From positions 10,765-74,764 of the forward strand of contig CAZRAY010000002.1 in the NCBI GenBank assembly GCA_964598235.1: a DNA stretch of 64,000 nt, read 5' to 3'. Position numbers and translations under genes: made by a program. Of the stretch, positions 9,186-17,753 are shown piece by piece. Every line of letters starts with the position of its first letter. The first letter of the stretch is position 1. The DNA comes from UBA652 sp964598235 (GTDB lineage: Bacteria; Pseudomonadota; Gammaproteobacteria; Nitrosococcales; Methylophagaceae). Below the pieces are notes generated by a model that did not search any database, was not told the origin of the DNA, and saw only the letters and a list, made by a program, of their open reading frames with translations.

Positions 9186-9839
9186 TTGAGCATGGAAGCG
9201 CTTCAGAAAAAATTACTCACCCACTTTAAAGATGCCGGAAAACTATGTGAAGTAATTCATGGTGAATTGAGCATGCAAATACCGGCGGAAAGCGTGGTGG
9301 AAGTGTGTACAACATTGCGTGATGAATTTGGCTTTGAGCAGCTAATTGATTTATGTGGTGTGGATTATTCTGAATATGGCAGCGCAGGTTGGACAACAAA
9401 AGGGTCGGGTTTTAGCCGTGCGGTGAATATGACCAACACCTTGCGTGAAGAAGAAGGCCAACGGTTTGGTGTGGTATATCATTTATTGTCGATTAGCGAC
9501 AACCAACGGATCCGAGTAAAAATTCGCCTAGATGCTGAGGCGCCTGTTGTCGATAGCGTTGTGTCTGTATGGGCATCAGCGGACTGGTTTGAACGTGAAG
9601 CGTTTGATTTATTTGGTATCTTATTTGATGGCCATGAAGATTTACGTCGTATTTTGACTGACTATGGTTTTATCGGTCATCCATTCCGGAAAGATTTCCC
9701 AATCAGTGGCCATGTTGAAATGCGATATGACCCTGAGAAGAAGCGGGTGGTGTATGAGCCCGTCAATATTACGCCTAGAACATTGGTGCCTCGGGTTATT
9801 CGAGATGATAACCGCTACCATGAGCAAGGCGATTCATAA
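9186..9839 (+). CDS. nuoC: NADH-quinone oxidoreductase subunit C
   Basis: 217 residues, the 30-kDa subunit as a stand-alone gene and not fused to nuoD as in E. coli. The signature of the family, WFEREAFDLFGILFDGHEDL, is followed by RRILTDYGFIGHPFRKDFP. It is a connecting subunit of the peripheral arm. A TTG start at 9186 has AGGAAG five bases upstream; an ATG at 9192 is the alternative. Its stop overlaps the nuoD start by one base. Confidence 0.95.
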   Translation: MSMEALQKKLLTHFKDAGKLCEVIHGELSMQIPAESVVEVCTTLRDEFGFEQLIDLCGVDYSEYGSAGWTTKGSGFSRAVNMTNTLREEEGQRFGVVYHLLSISDNQRIRVKIRLDAEAPVVDSVVSVWASADWFEREAFDLFGILFDGHEDLRRILTDYGFIGHPFRKDFPISGHVEMRYDPEKKRVVYEPVNITPRTLVPRVIRDDNRYHEQGDS

Positions 9840-11092
9840 TGGCTGAGATCCAAAACTACACATTGAATTTTGGCCCACAGCATCCTGCGGCGCATGGTGT
9901 GTTGCGATTGATTCTCGAAATGGAAGGCGAGGTGATTCAGCGTGCCGATCCACATATCGGCTTATTACACCGTGGCACGGAAAAGTTAGCAGAAACCAAA
10001 CCCTACAATCAAAGCATTGGTTATATGGATAGGCTCGATTATGTATCGATGATGTGTAATGAGCATGCTTATGTAAAAGGGATTGAAACGATGCTTGGGG
10101 TAGACGTACCTGAGCGTGCACAGTATATCCGAGTGATGTTTGATGAGATCACGCGTATTCTAAACCACTTGATGTGGTTGGGTGCCCATGGTCTTGATAT
10201 TGGTGCGATGACAATCTTTTTATATTGCTTCCGCGAGCGTGAAGATCTGATGGATTGTTATGAAGCGGTATCAGGTGCGCGTTTGCATGCAACGTATTAT
10301 CGACCTGGCGGCGTGTATCGTGATTTGCCCGATAGCATGCCGCGCTATGAATCCTCTAAGTGGCATAGCGAAAAAGAAGTCAAAAAGAAAAACACTAATC
10401 GTGAAGGCAGCTTACTTGATTTTATTGCAGATTTTACCGACCGTTTCCCCGGCTGTGTTGATGAATATGAAACGTTATTAACGGATAACCGTATTTGGAA
10501 ACAGCGTACGGTTGGCATTGGCGTGGTCTCCCCAGAGCGGGCAATGCAATTAGGCTTTACGGGGCCGATGCTGCGCGGTTCAGGGATTGCATGGGATTTA
10601 CGTAAGAAACAGCCTTATGCCGTATATGACAAAATGAAGTTTGATATTCCTGTCGGCGTAGAAGGCGACTGTTATGACCGCTATTTGGTGCGCGTAGAAG
10701 AAATGCGCCAGTCGAATGAAATCATCAAACAATGTGTGACTTGGTTGAAAGACAATCCAGGCGATGTGATGTCGGATGATTTGAAGGTGTCCCCGCCGCC
10801 TCGAACAGAAATGAAAACGAGCATGGAAGGCCTGATCCATCATTTTAAACATTTTACCGAAGGCTATTGTGTGCCCGAAGGTGAAATTTATTCTGCTGTC
10901 GAGCATCCGAAAGGCGAATTTGGGATCTATATGATTTCAGATGGGGCGAATAAACCGTATCGCTTAAAGATCCGTGCGCCGGGCTTTGTGCATTTATCGG
11001 CAATGAATGAAATGATTAAGGGTCATATGTTGGCGGATGTGGTGGCGGTGATTGGAACCATGGATATTGTATTTGGAGAAGTAGACAGGTAA
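9839..11092 (+). CDS. nuoD: NADH-quinone oxidoreductase subunit D
   Basis: 417 residues, the 49-kDa subunit related to the [NiFe]-hydrogenase large subunit. Family landmarks include NFGPQHPAAHGVLRL at the N-terminus, HIGLLHRGTEKL and YMDRLDYVSMM. With NuoB it forms the quinone-binding pocket. Single-base overlaps with nuoC before and nuoE after (TAATG) indicate translational coupling. Confidence 0.97.
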   Translation: MAEIQNYTLNFGPQHPAAHGVLRLILEMEGEVIQRADPHIGLLHRGTEKLAETKPYNQSIGYMDRLDYVSMMCNEHAYVKGIETMLGVDVPERAQYIRVMFDEITRILNHLMWLGAHGLDIGAMTIFLYCFREREDLMDCYEAVSGARLHATYYRPGGVYRDLPDSMPRYESSKWHSEKEVKKKNTNREGSLLDFIADFTDRFPGCVDEYETLLTDNRIWKQRTVGIGVVSPERAMQLGFTGPMLRGSGIAWDLRKKQPYAVYDKMKFDIPVGVEGDCYDRYLVRVEEMRQSNEIIKQCVTWLKDNPGDVMSDDLKVSPPPRTEMKTSMEGLIHHFKHFTEGYCVPEGEIYSAVEHPKGEFGIYMISDGANKPYRLKIRAPGFVHLSAMNEMIKGHMLADVVAVIGTMDIVFGEVDR

Positions 11093-11604
11093 TGGCCAAT
11101 ACAATACAACTCACAGGCCCACGCGAAGAATTATTCAATGCTGACGTACGTGCAGAGATTGCCGTGTGGCTGGCGAAATATCCAGAGAACCAGAGCCAAT
11201 CGGCTTTGATCCCAGCCTTACATATCGTGCAAGCTGCGAATGAAGGATGGTTGAGTGAGCCAGCAATGGATGCCATGGCAGTATATTTAGGGCTGCCTAA
11301 AATTGCGGTGTATGAAGTGGCAACGTTTTATACGATGTTTGAATTGTCGCCGGTTGGCAAGCATAAAATTAATGTGTGCACCAATATTTCATGTCAGCTG
11401 AATGGTTCAGATGAAGTGGTGGCGCACTTGAAAGATAAATTAGCCGTTGGCTGGGGTGAAACCACTGCGGATGGCAATATTACGTTGAAAGAAGTGGAAT
11501 GTTTGGGCGCCTGCTGTGGTGCGCCAATGATGCAAGTGGATCGTGATTATCATGAAACACTGACACCAGAAAAAATAGATAAGATTCTAGCGGGGCTGAC
11601 ATAA
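11092..11604 (+). CDS. nuoE: NADH-quinone oxidoreductase subunit E
   Basis: 170 residues, the 24-kDa thioredoxin-fold subunit. It binds the N1a 2Fe-2S cluster through a C-x4-C pair in NVCTNISCQLNG and a C-x3-C pair in VECLGACCGAP. With NuoF and NuoG it forms the NADH-dehydrogenase module. One-base overlap with nuoD. Confidence 0.96.
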   Translation: MANTIQLTGPREELFNADVRAEIAVWLAKYPENQSQSALIPALHIVQAANEGWLSEPAMDAMAVYLGLPKIAVYEVATFYTMFELSPVGKHKINVCTNISCQLNGSDEVVAHLKDKLAVGWGETTADGNITLKEVECLGACCGAPMMQVDRDYHETLTPEKIDKILAGLT

Positions 11605-11605
11605 G

Positions 11606-12913
11606 ATGGCGCTTGATTTGGTCTGCTTTCGTACCCGGCACTTGGATGAACCTTGGACACTTGAATCCTATTTAAGTGTGGGTGGCTATAAGCAGCTAGA
11701 ACGCGTGTTGAAAGACGGTGTGTCTTCAGATGAGATTATTGAAGAATTAAAAGATTCTGCTTTGCGGGGTCGAGGTGGGGCAGGTTTCCCGACGGGGCTG
11801 AAGTGGAGCTTTATGCCACGGCGGATGCCAGGGTCGAAATATATTGTGTGTAATTCCGATGAAGGTGAGCCGGGCACGTGTAAAGACCGCGATATTATTC
11901 GCTTTAATCCACATCAGTTGATCGAAGGTATGATCATTGCGGGTTATACGATTGGCGCGCAATCAGGTTATAACTATATCCGCGGTGAGTTTTCTGAGCC
12001 GATTGATCGATTTGAAGCAGCATTAAAAGAAGCCTATGACGCCGGTTATCTAGGCAAAGATATTTTCGGCAGCAAATTTAATTTTGATCTGTATACCCAT
12101 ATGGGGGCAGGTGCCTATATTTGTGGCGAAGAAACGGCATTGTTAGAATCGTTGGAAGGCAAAAAAGGCCAACCTAGATATAAGCCACCGTTCCCTGCTG
12201 GTTTTGGTTTGTATGGTCGACCAACAACGATTAACAATACAGAGACATTGGCTTCGGTACCCGTGATCCTTGAGAAAGGTGGCGACTGGTTCCATGAAAT
12301 TGGTACGCCGAATAATGGCGGCACCAAGATTTTTAGTGTGTCAGGCCATGTGAATAACCCAGGTAACTTTGAAGTGCCGATGGGTATGCCGTTTTCTGAA
12401 TTACTGACCCTGGCGGGCGGGATGAAAAATGGCAATAAGATTAAAGCTGTCATTCCTGGTGGTTCATCGACCCCGATTATTCCGGGTGAAGAGATGATGG
12501 ATGTGCCAATGAGTTACGATGGCATCAGCAAAGCTGGCTCGATGCTGGGTGCAGGCTCCGTGATTGTGATGGACGAAACAACCTGTATGGTACGAGCGCT
12601 TGAGCGTATTGCTGAGTTTTATTATGAAGAATCCTGTGGTCAATGTACGCCATGTCGTGAAGGCACCGGCTGGTTATATCGAGTGGTGAAACGCATTGAG
12701 CATGGCGAAGGCAAACAAGAAGATTTAGATAAGCTGGTGGATGTGGCGCACAATATTGATGGCAATACGATCTGTGCCTTAGGCGATGCCGCGGCCGCGC
12801 CAGTGATTAGCTTTATCAAGCATTTCCGAGAAGAATTTCAATATCATATTGATCATGGTCGCTGTATGTGTGGAGCCGGTGCTGGCTTAGAAGCGGGAGG
12901 TCATCATGGTTAA
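11606..12913 (+). CDS. nuoF: NADH-quinone oxidoreductase subunit F
   Basis: 435 residues, the 51-kDa subunit that binds NADH and FMN. The glycine-rich nucleotide site is GRGGAGFPTGLKW and the second conserved block is GAGAYICGEETALLES. The N3 4Fe-4S cluster ligands are seen in ESCGQCTPCREG plus a downstream cysteine in NTICALGDAA. It has the short CMCGAGAG tail common in proteobacterial NuoF. Eight-base overlap with nuoG. Confidence 0.97.
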   Translation: MALDLVCFRTRHLDEPWTLESYLSVGGYKQLERVLKDGVSSDEIIEELKDSALRGRGGAGFPTGLKWSFMPRRMPGSKYIVCNSDEGEPGTCKDRDIIRFNPHQLIEGMIIAGYTIGAQSGYNYIRGEFSEPIDRFEAALKEAYDAGYLGKDIFGSKFNFDLYTHMGAGAYICGEETALLESLEGKKGQPRYKPPFPAGFGLYGRPTTINNTETLASVPVILEKGGDWFHEIGTPNNGGTKIFSVSGHVNNPGNFEVPMGMPFSELLTLAGGMKNGNKIKAVIPGGSSTPIIPGEEMMDVPMSYDGISKAGSMLGAGSVIVMDETTCMVRALERIAEFYYEESCGQCTPCREGTGWLYRVVKRIEHGEGKQEDLDKLVDVAHNIDGNTICALGDAAAAPVISFIKHFREEFQYHIDHGRCMCGAGAGLEAGGHHG

Positions 12914-15257
12914 GATTGAAATTGATGGCATGCCAATGACAGCTGATCCATCGAAAATGATTATTCAGGTGGCGGATGAAGCGGGTATTGATATTCCACG
13001 TTTTTGTTACCATAAAAATTTATCTATCGCGGCAAATTGCCGTATGTGTTTGGTGGAAGTAGAGCAGTCTCGAAAAGCCTTGCCGGCATGTGCCACACCG
13101 GTCACAGAAGGCATGAAAGTATTCACCCATTCCAAACGTGCCATTGCGGCGCAGCGTGGGGTGATGGAGTTTTTACTGATTAACCATCCGTTGGATTGCC
13201 CTATTTGTGATCAGGGTGGAGAATGTGAACTACAAGATTTATCCATCGGCTATGGTGGCGATATTAGCCGTTTTACAGAAAACAAACGCGTTGTAAAAGA
13301 TAAAGAAATTGGTCCCCTGGTCGGCACAGATATGACACGCTGTATTCATTGCACACGCTGTGTCCGTTTTGGCCAAGAAATTGCAGGCATCATGGAACTG
13401 GGTGCGGTGGGTCGTGGCGAGCATATGGAAATTGGCACTTATGTTGAAGAAAGCCTCATATCAGAACTGTCGGGTAATCTTATTGATTTATGCCCGGTTG
13501 GCGCTTTAACCTCTAAGCCATTTCACTATAAAGCACGCGCTTGGGAATTAGCAGCGCATCCGTCGATTTCACCGCATGATGGGATGGGGTCAAATATTGA
13601 ATTTCATACCCGCCGCAATGAAGTGATGCGGGTCGTGCCACGCGAGAATGACGATGTCAATGAAACGTGGATTTCAGATCGGGATCGTTTTAGTTATCTT
13701 GCTTTAAATCATCCAGAACGCTTACACAAGCCAATGATCAAAACCAATGCAGGTTGGCAAGAAACAGATTGGCAAACGGCATTAGAATTTGCAGTGGAAG
13801 GATTACAGAATGCAGTAAGGAGTGACGGTGCAGAACAACTAGCAGGTTTGCTTTCATCGACGGCAACGGTGGAAGAGGGCTATTTATTCCAGAAATTACT
13901 CCGCGGCATGGGCTCAAATAATATTGATCATCGTTTGCGACAACAAGATTTTGCCGATCAAGTGGATGCGCCTGCAACAGCACCCTGGCATGTGCGTGAT
14001 TTTGGTGCCAGCGATGCAGTGATACTGATTGGTTGTAATATCCGTGCAGAACAGCCGATGATTGCCCACCGGATCCGCCAAGGCGCAATGAATGGTTCGT
14101 CGGTGAACGTCATTAATTTCTTTGCAATGGATTGTTTGATGCCAGTGGATAAACAGCTGGTGGTGAACACCCAAGGTATGGTGGATTTACTGGCCGAGAT
14201 TGCGGTTGAGTTAACGGTAGAAACCAAGGTAGCTATCCCACCTGCATGGGAAAAATTATTAAACGGTGTGAAACCAACGTCTGCAGCAGAAGCGCTGGCG
14301 GGGCAGTTGATTCGGGCCGCAAGAGCGACGCTGTTTGTGGGCGCCTTAGTGGATCATCATCCACAAGCGGCGACAATTCGGGCCTTAGTCCGCTTTATTG
14401 CCTCATTGAGTAATAACTATATTGTGATATTGCCAACGGCAAATGATAATGGCTTGACGCTTGCGGGCGCGATGCCGTATCTAACCGAACAAAAAGGGTT
14501 GAATACGGATGCCATGATGGCGCAATCGTTGCGTGCTTATTTATTGTTAGGCACGGAGCCAGAATTGGATTGCGCGAATCAAAGTGAAGCGCTGGATTCG
14601 TTGAAACAAGCCGATTTTGTAGTCACACTGAATTGTTTTATGACGGATGCCATGCGTGCGTATGCCAATGTCATTTTACCCATCGCCAGCTTTGCTGAAA
14701 CGTCTGGCACGTATGTCAATGTTGATCAACTCTGGCAGTCTTTTACTGGTGCGGTGAGCCCCGTAGGCGAGAGCCGCCCAGCGTGGAAAGTATTACGTGT
14801 ATTAGGTAATTTGGCAGAAGTCGATGGCTTTGATTTTGTGTCTTCGGAAGACGTGCGCGATGCGGTGCAAACAGATATTGAGAATACGGCTGCTGTTGTA
14901 AAACAAACTTTTGTTCCGGCGACATTGAAAATGCCTAAGATGACAAAATCTGATTTGATATGGATTGCAGAAGTGCCGAGTTATCAAACAGATAGTTTCA
15001 CGCGCCGCAGTGATGCTTTACAAGCAACGCCCGAAAATCAACGGGCTAATATGGCACGAATGAATACGGTAGAAGCGACACGACAAGGTGTTGAAAAATC
15101 AGAACGTATTACCGTTATGCAAGGTGATGCATCGGTGACAGTTGCCTTTGAATTAGACGATGCCATTGCAGATGGCTGTTTATATTTAGCGGGGGGCACG
15201 GCGGAAGCGGTTAAACTGGGTGCAGCTTATACGTCGGTAAGTGTGCAACATGATTGA
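12906..15257 (+). CDS. nuoG: NADH-quinone oxidoreductase subunit G
   Basis: 783 residues, the 75-kDa subunit. The N-terminal ferredoxin-like domain shows the 2Fe-2S ligands (FCYH, NCRMC, CATPV), the His-ligated cluster motif HPLDCPICDQGGECELQD and the 4Fe-4S motif CIHCTRCVRF. The remainder is a molybdopterin-oxidoreductase-like domain without cofactor. At ~780 residues it matches the form found with split nuoC/nuoD operons and is shorter than the E. coli type. Overlaps nuoH by eight bases. Confidence 0.96.
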   Translation: MVKIEIDGMPMTADPSKMIIQVADEAGIDIPRFCYHKNLSIAANCRMCLVEVEQSRKALPACATPVTEGMKVFTHSKRAIAAQRGVMEFLLINHPLDCPICDQGGECELQDLSIGYGGDISRFTENKRVVKDKEIGPLVGTDMTRCIHCTRCVRFGQEIAGIMELGAVGRGEHMEIGTYVEESLISELSGNLIDLCPVGALTSKPFHYKARAWELAAHPSISPHDGMGSNIEFHTRRNEVMRVVPRENDDVNETWISDRDRFSYLALNHPERLHKPMIKTNAGWQETDWQTALEFAVEGLQNAVRSDGAEQLAGLLSSTATVEEGYLFQKLLRGMGSNNIDHRLRQQDFADQVDAPATAPWHVRDFGASDAVILIGCNIRAEQPMIAHRIRQGAMNGSSVNVINFFAMDCLMPVDKQLVVNTQGMVDLLAEIAVELTVETKVAIPPAWEKLLNGVKPTSAAEALAGQLIRAARATLFVGALVDHHPQAATIRALVRFIASLSNNYIVILPTANDNGLTLAGAMPYLTEQKGLNTDAMMAQSLRAYLLLGTEPELDCANQSEALDSLKQADFVVTLNCFMTDAMRAYANVILPIASFAETSGTYVNVDQLWQSFTGAVSPVGESRPAWKVLRVLGNLAEVDGFDFVSSEDVRDAVQTDIENTAAVVKQTFVPATLKMPKMTKSDLIWIAEVPSYQTDSFTRRSDALQATPENQRANMARMNTVEATRQGVEKSERITVMQGDASVTVAFELDDAIADGCLYLAGGTAEAVKLGAAYTSVSVQHD

Positions 15258-16332
15258 TTTTTTGATGTCAATCGTTGATTGGGTGACGGCCCATACGGTG
15301 TTGTATACCATGCTTAAAATCGTTGCTATTATTGCACCGTTATTATTAACAGTGGCGTATGTGACCTATGCCGAACGTAAAGTAATAGGCTATATTCAAC
15401 AACGAATAGGGCCAAATCGGGTTGGGCCCATTGGCTTACTGCAGCCGATTGCAGATGGCTTAAAGTTGATGTTGAAAGAAATCATTCTGCCGACCAAATC
15501 GAATACGTATTTATTTGTAATTGCCCCTGTGTTGGCGATTGGCCCGGCGTTGGCAGCATGGGCGGTGATGCCGTTTGATGCGCATTTAACCTTGGCGAAT
15601 ATTGATGCAGGTTTACTCTATATTTTGGCGATCACATCGATGGGGGTGTATGGCATCATCATTGCAGGTTGGGCATCAAATTCTAAATATGCTTTATTAG
15701 GGGCCTTGCGTTCAGCGGCGCAAGTGGTGTCTTATGAAATTGCGATGGGCTTTGCATTAGTCGGTGTATTAGTTGCTGCAGGCAGCTTAAATATGGGTGA
15801 TATTGTGATGGCACAGCAAGGTGGGTTCTGGCATTGGTATTGGTTGCCATTATTACCTTTATTTGTCGTTTATTTTATTTCAGGTGTCGCAGAAACCAAT
15901 CGGGCACCCTTTGATATGGCAGAAGGCGAATCTGAGATTGTTGCCGGTTTCCATGTGGAATATTCGGGCATGGCCTTTGCTGTCTTCTTCTTGGCGGAAT
16001 ATGCCGATATGATTCTAATTTCCATGTTGGCTGCCGTCTTGTTTTGGGGCGGCTGGTTATCACCGTTTGAAGGTTTGCCTGTATTAGAGAATTTATTTGC
16101 ATGGGTGCCGGGGATTATTTGGTTATTCATGAAAACCTCTTTTTTCTTGTTTTTATATTTCTGGCTTCGTGCGACTTTCCCTCGGTATCGTTATGATCAG
16201 GTGATGCGTTTGGGCTGGAAGATTTTCATTCCGGTGACGCTAGTGTGGCTAGTTGTGGTATCGACAGCCCAAGTCCTGGATGTCGGTATTTGGTTTAATG
16301 AACAAGCCGATGCAGTGAGGGCAGCGCTATGA
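15250..16332 (+). CDS. nuoH: NADH-quinone oxidoreductase subunit H
   Basis: 360 residues from the ATG inside the end of nuoG; a GTG nine bases earlier is a possible alternative. About eight transmembrane helices. Conserved blocks are YAERKVIGYIQQRIGPNRVG near the N-terminus and the quinone-channel loop AETNRAPFDMAEGESEIVAG. NuoH links the peripheral and membrane arms. Four-base ATGA overlap with nuoI. Confidence 0.97.
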   Translation: MIDFLMSIVDWVTAHTVLYTMLKIVAIIAPLLLTVAYVTYAERKVIGYIQQRIGPNRVGPIGLLQPIADGLKLMLKEIILPTKSNTYLFVIAPVLAIGPALAAWAVMPFDAHLTLANIDAGLLYILAITSMGVYGIIIAGWASNSKYALLGALRSAAQVVSYEIAMGFALVGVLVAAGSLNMGDIVMAQQGGFWHWYWLPLLPLFVVYFISGVAETNRAPFDMAEGESEIVAGFHVEYSGMAFAVFFLAEYADMILISMLAAVLFWGGWLSPFEGLPVLENLFAWVPGIIWLFMKTSFFLFLYFWLRATFPRYRYDQVMRLGWKIFIPVTLVWLVVVSTAQVLDVGIWFNEQADAVRAAL

Positions 16333-16820
16333 TGCAAGCCTTAAAACACACTATAAAAAGCTTTATGCTCTGGGAATTATTGCTCGGGATGAAGCTAACG
16401 GGCAAGTATTTATTTGCTAAAAAAATCACGGTGCAATATCCCGAAGAAAAAACACCACAATCGCCGCGATTCCGTGGACTACATGCCTTGCGTCGTTACC
16501 CAAATGGTGAAGAGCGCTGCATTGGTTGTAAATTATGCGAGGCAGTGTGCCCCGCCTTGGCGATTACGATTGATTCTGAACCACGTGATGATGGTACCCG
16601 TCGCACCACACGCTATGAAATTGATTTATTTAAATGTATTTATTGTGGGTTTTGTGAAGAATCCTGTCCAGTAGATTCAATTGTAGAAACACGGGTATTC
16701 GATTATCATTTTGAGAATCGTGAAGATAGCATCATGACAAAAGAAAAGTTATTGGCAGTGGGCGATCAACACGAAGATCAAATAGCGGCCGATCGTGCTG
16801 CTGACGCGAGGTATCGCTAA
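16329..16820 (+). CDS. nuoI: NADH-quinone oxidoreductase subunit I
   Basis: 163 residues, the 23-kDa ferredoxin-type subunit. Two 4Fe-4S motifs are intact: CIGCKLCEAVCPALAI and CIYCGFCEESCPVDSI, which hold clusters N6a and N6b. An amphipathic N-terminal helix lies on the membrane. Its stop is immediately followed by the nuoJ ATG. Confidence 0.97.
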   Translation: MMQALKHTIKSFMLWELLLGMKLTGKYLFAKKITVQYPEEKTPQSPRFRGLHALRRYPNGEERCIGCKLCEAVCPALAITIDSEPRDDGTRRTTRYEIDLFKCIYCGFCEESCPVDSIVETRVFDYHFENREDSIMTKEKLLAVGDQHEDQIAADRAADARYR

Positions 16821-17450
16821 ATGACACAACAAATTATCTTTTACGCCTTTGCGATTATTTTATTATTTTCCGCAACCATGGTGATTACAGTACGCAACCC
16901 TGTGCGCGCATCCTTATTTTTGGTGTTAGCTTTCTTTACCAGTGCGGGCATTTGGCTGATGTTAGAAGCAGAATTTTTAGCGATTACTTTAGTGTTGGTG
17001 TATGTCGGTGCGGTGATGGTGTTATTTTTGTTCGTGGTGATGATGTTGAATGTGAATTTAACGCCGTTGCAAGAAGGTTTTACGCGCTATTTGCCCTTAG
17101 GTATTTTAGTCGCCGCGTTGATTACGATTGAAATGATTGCAGTCTTAGGCGCATCCCATTTTGGCTTAGATATTGTGTCTGCGCCCATCGCGCATGGCGC
17201 AGATTATAGTAATACCAAGGAACTAGGGCGATTACTCTATACCGTATATGTGTATCCGTTTGAAATTGCATCGGTGATCTTAACGGTGGCCATTGTGGCC
17301 GCGATCACGCTGACCTTACGCCGTAAAACCAGTAAATTCCAAGATCCTGCGCAGCAAGTAAAAGTGCGTCGTGAAGATCGAGTGCGGCTGGTAAAAATGG
17401 ATGCAGTGAAGCCGAAACCACCTGTTGTAGCTGAGGAGGCAGAATCATGA
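16821..17450 (+). CDS. nuoJ: NADH-quinone oxidoreductase subunit J
   Basis: 209 residues with five hydrophobic helices. The pi-bulge helix region LVYVGAVMVLFLFVVMMLN is the family hallmark and takes part in conformational coupling of proton pumping. The C-terminal ~45 residues are a charged, Lys/Arg-rich tail ending in a proline-rich stretch. Four-base overlap with nuoK. Confidence 0.96.
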   Translation: MTQQIIFYAFAIILLFSATMVITVRNPVRASLFLVLAFFTSAGIWLMLEAEFLAITLVLVYVGAVMVLFLFVVMMLNVNLTPLQEGFTRYLPLGILVAALITIEMIAVLGASHFGLDIVSAPIAHGADYSNTKELGRLLYTVYVYPFEIASVILTVAIVAAITLTLRRKTSKFQDPAQQVKVRREDRVRLVKMDAVKPKPPVVAEEAES

Positions 17451-17752
17451 TCGCATTATCAGACTATCTGATCTTAGGCGCTTTGTTGTTTAGCTTATCA
17501 GTGGCGGGCTTATTTATTAATCGCAAAAACATTATTATTTTATTGATGTGTATTGAGCTGATGTTGCTCGCAGTGAATTTGAATTTTATCGCTTTTTCAC
17601 ATTATGCCGGTGATATCGCAGGGCAGATATTTGTTTTCTTTATTCTGACCGTGGCCGCAGCAGAAGCTGCGATTGGCTTGGCCATTTTAGTGGTGGTGTT
17701 TAGAAACATGAATACCATTAATGTCTCTGAACTCGATCAGTTGAAGGGATAG
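17447..17752 (+). CDS. nuoK: NADH-quinone oxidoreductase subunit K
   Basis: 101 residues with three transmembrane helices, related to MrpC. The buried acidic residues needed for proton translocation are seen in MCIELMLLAVNLNF (Glu in helix 2) and in the AAAEAAIGLAI block of helix 3. One base separates it from nuoL. Confidence 0.97.
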   Translation: MIALSDYLILGALLFSLSVAGLFINRKNIIILLMCIELMLLAVNLNFIAFSHYAGDIAGQIFVFFILTVAAAEAAIGLAILVVVFRNMNTINVSELDQLKG

Positions 17753-17753
17753 C

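Noticed and set aside
15241..15249. GTG at 15241 as the start of nuoH
   Set aside because: The ATG at 15250 gives the usual N-terminus and overlaps nuoG by the short distance typical of this operon.
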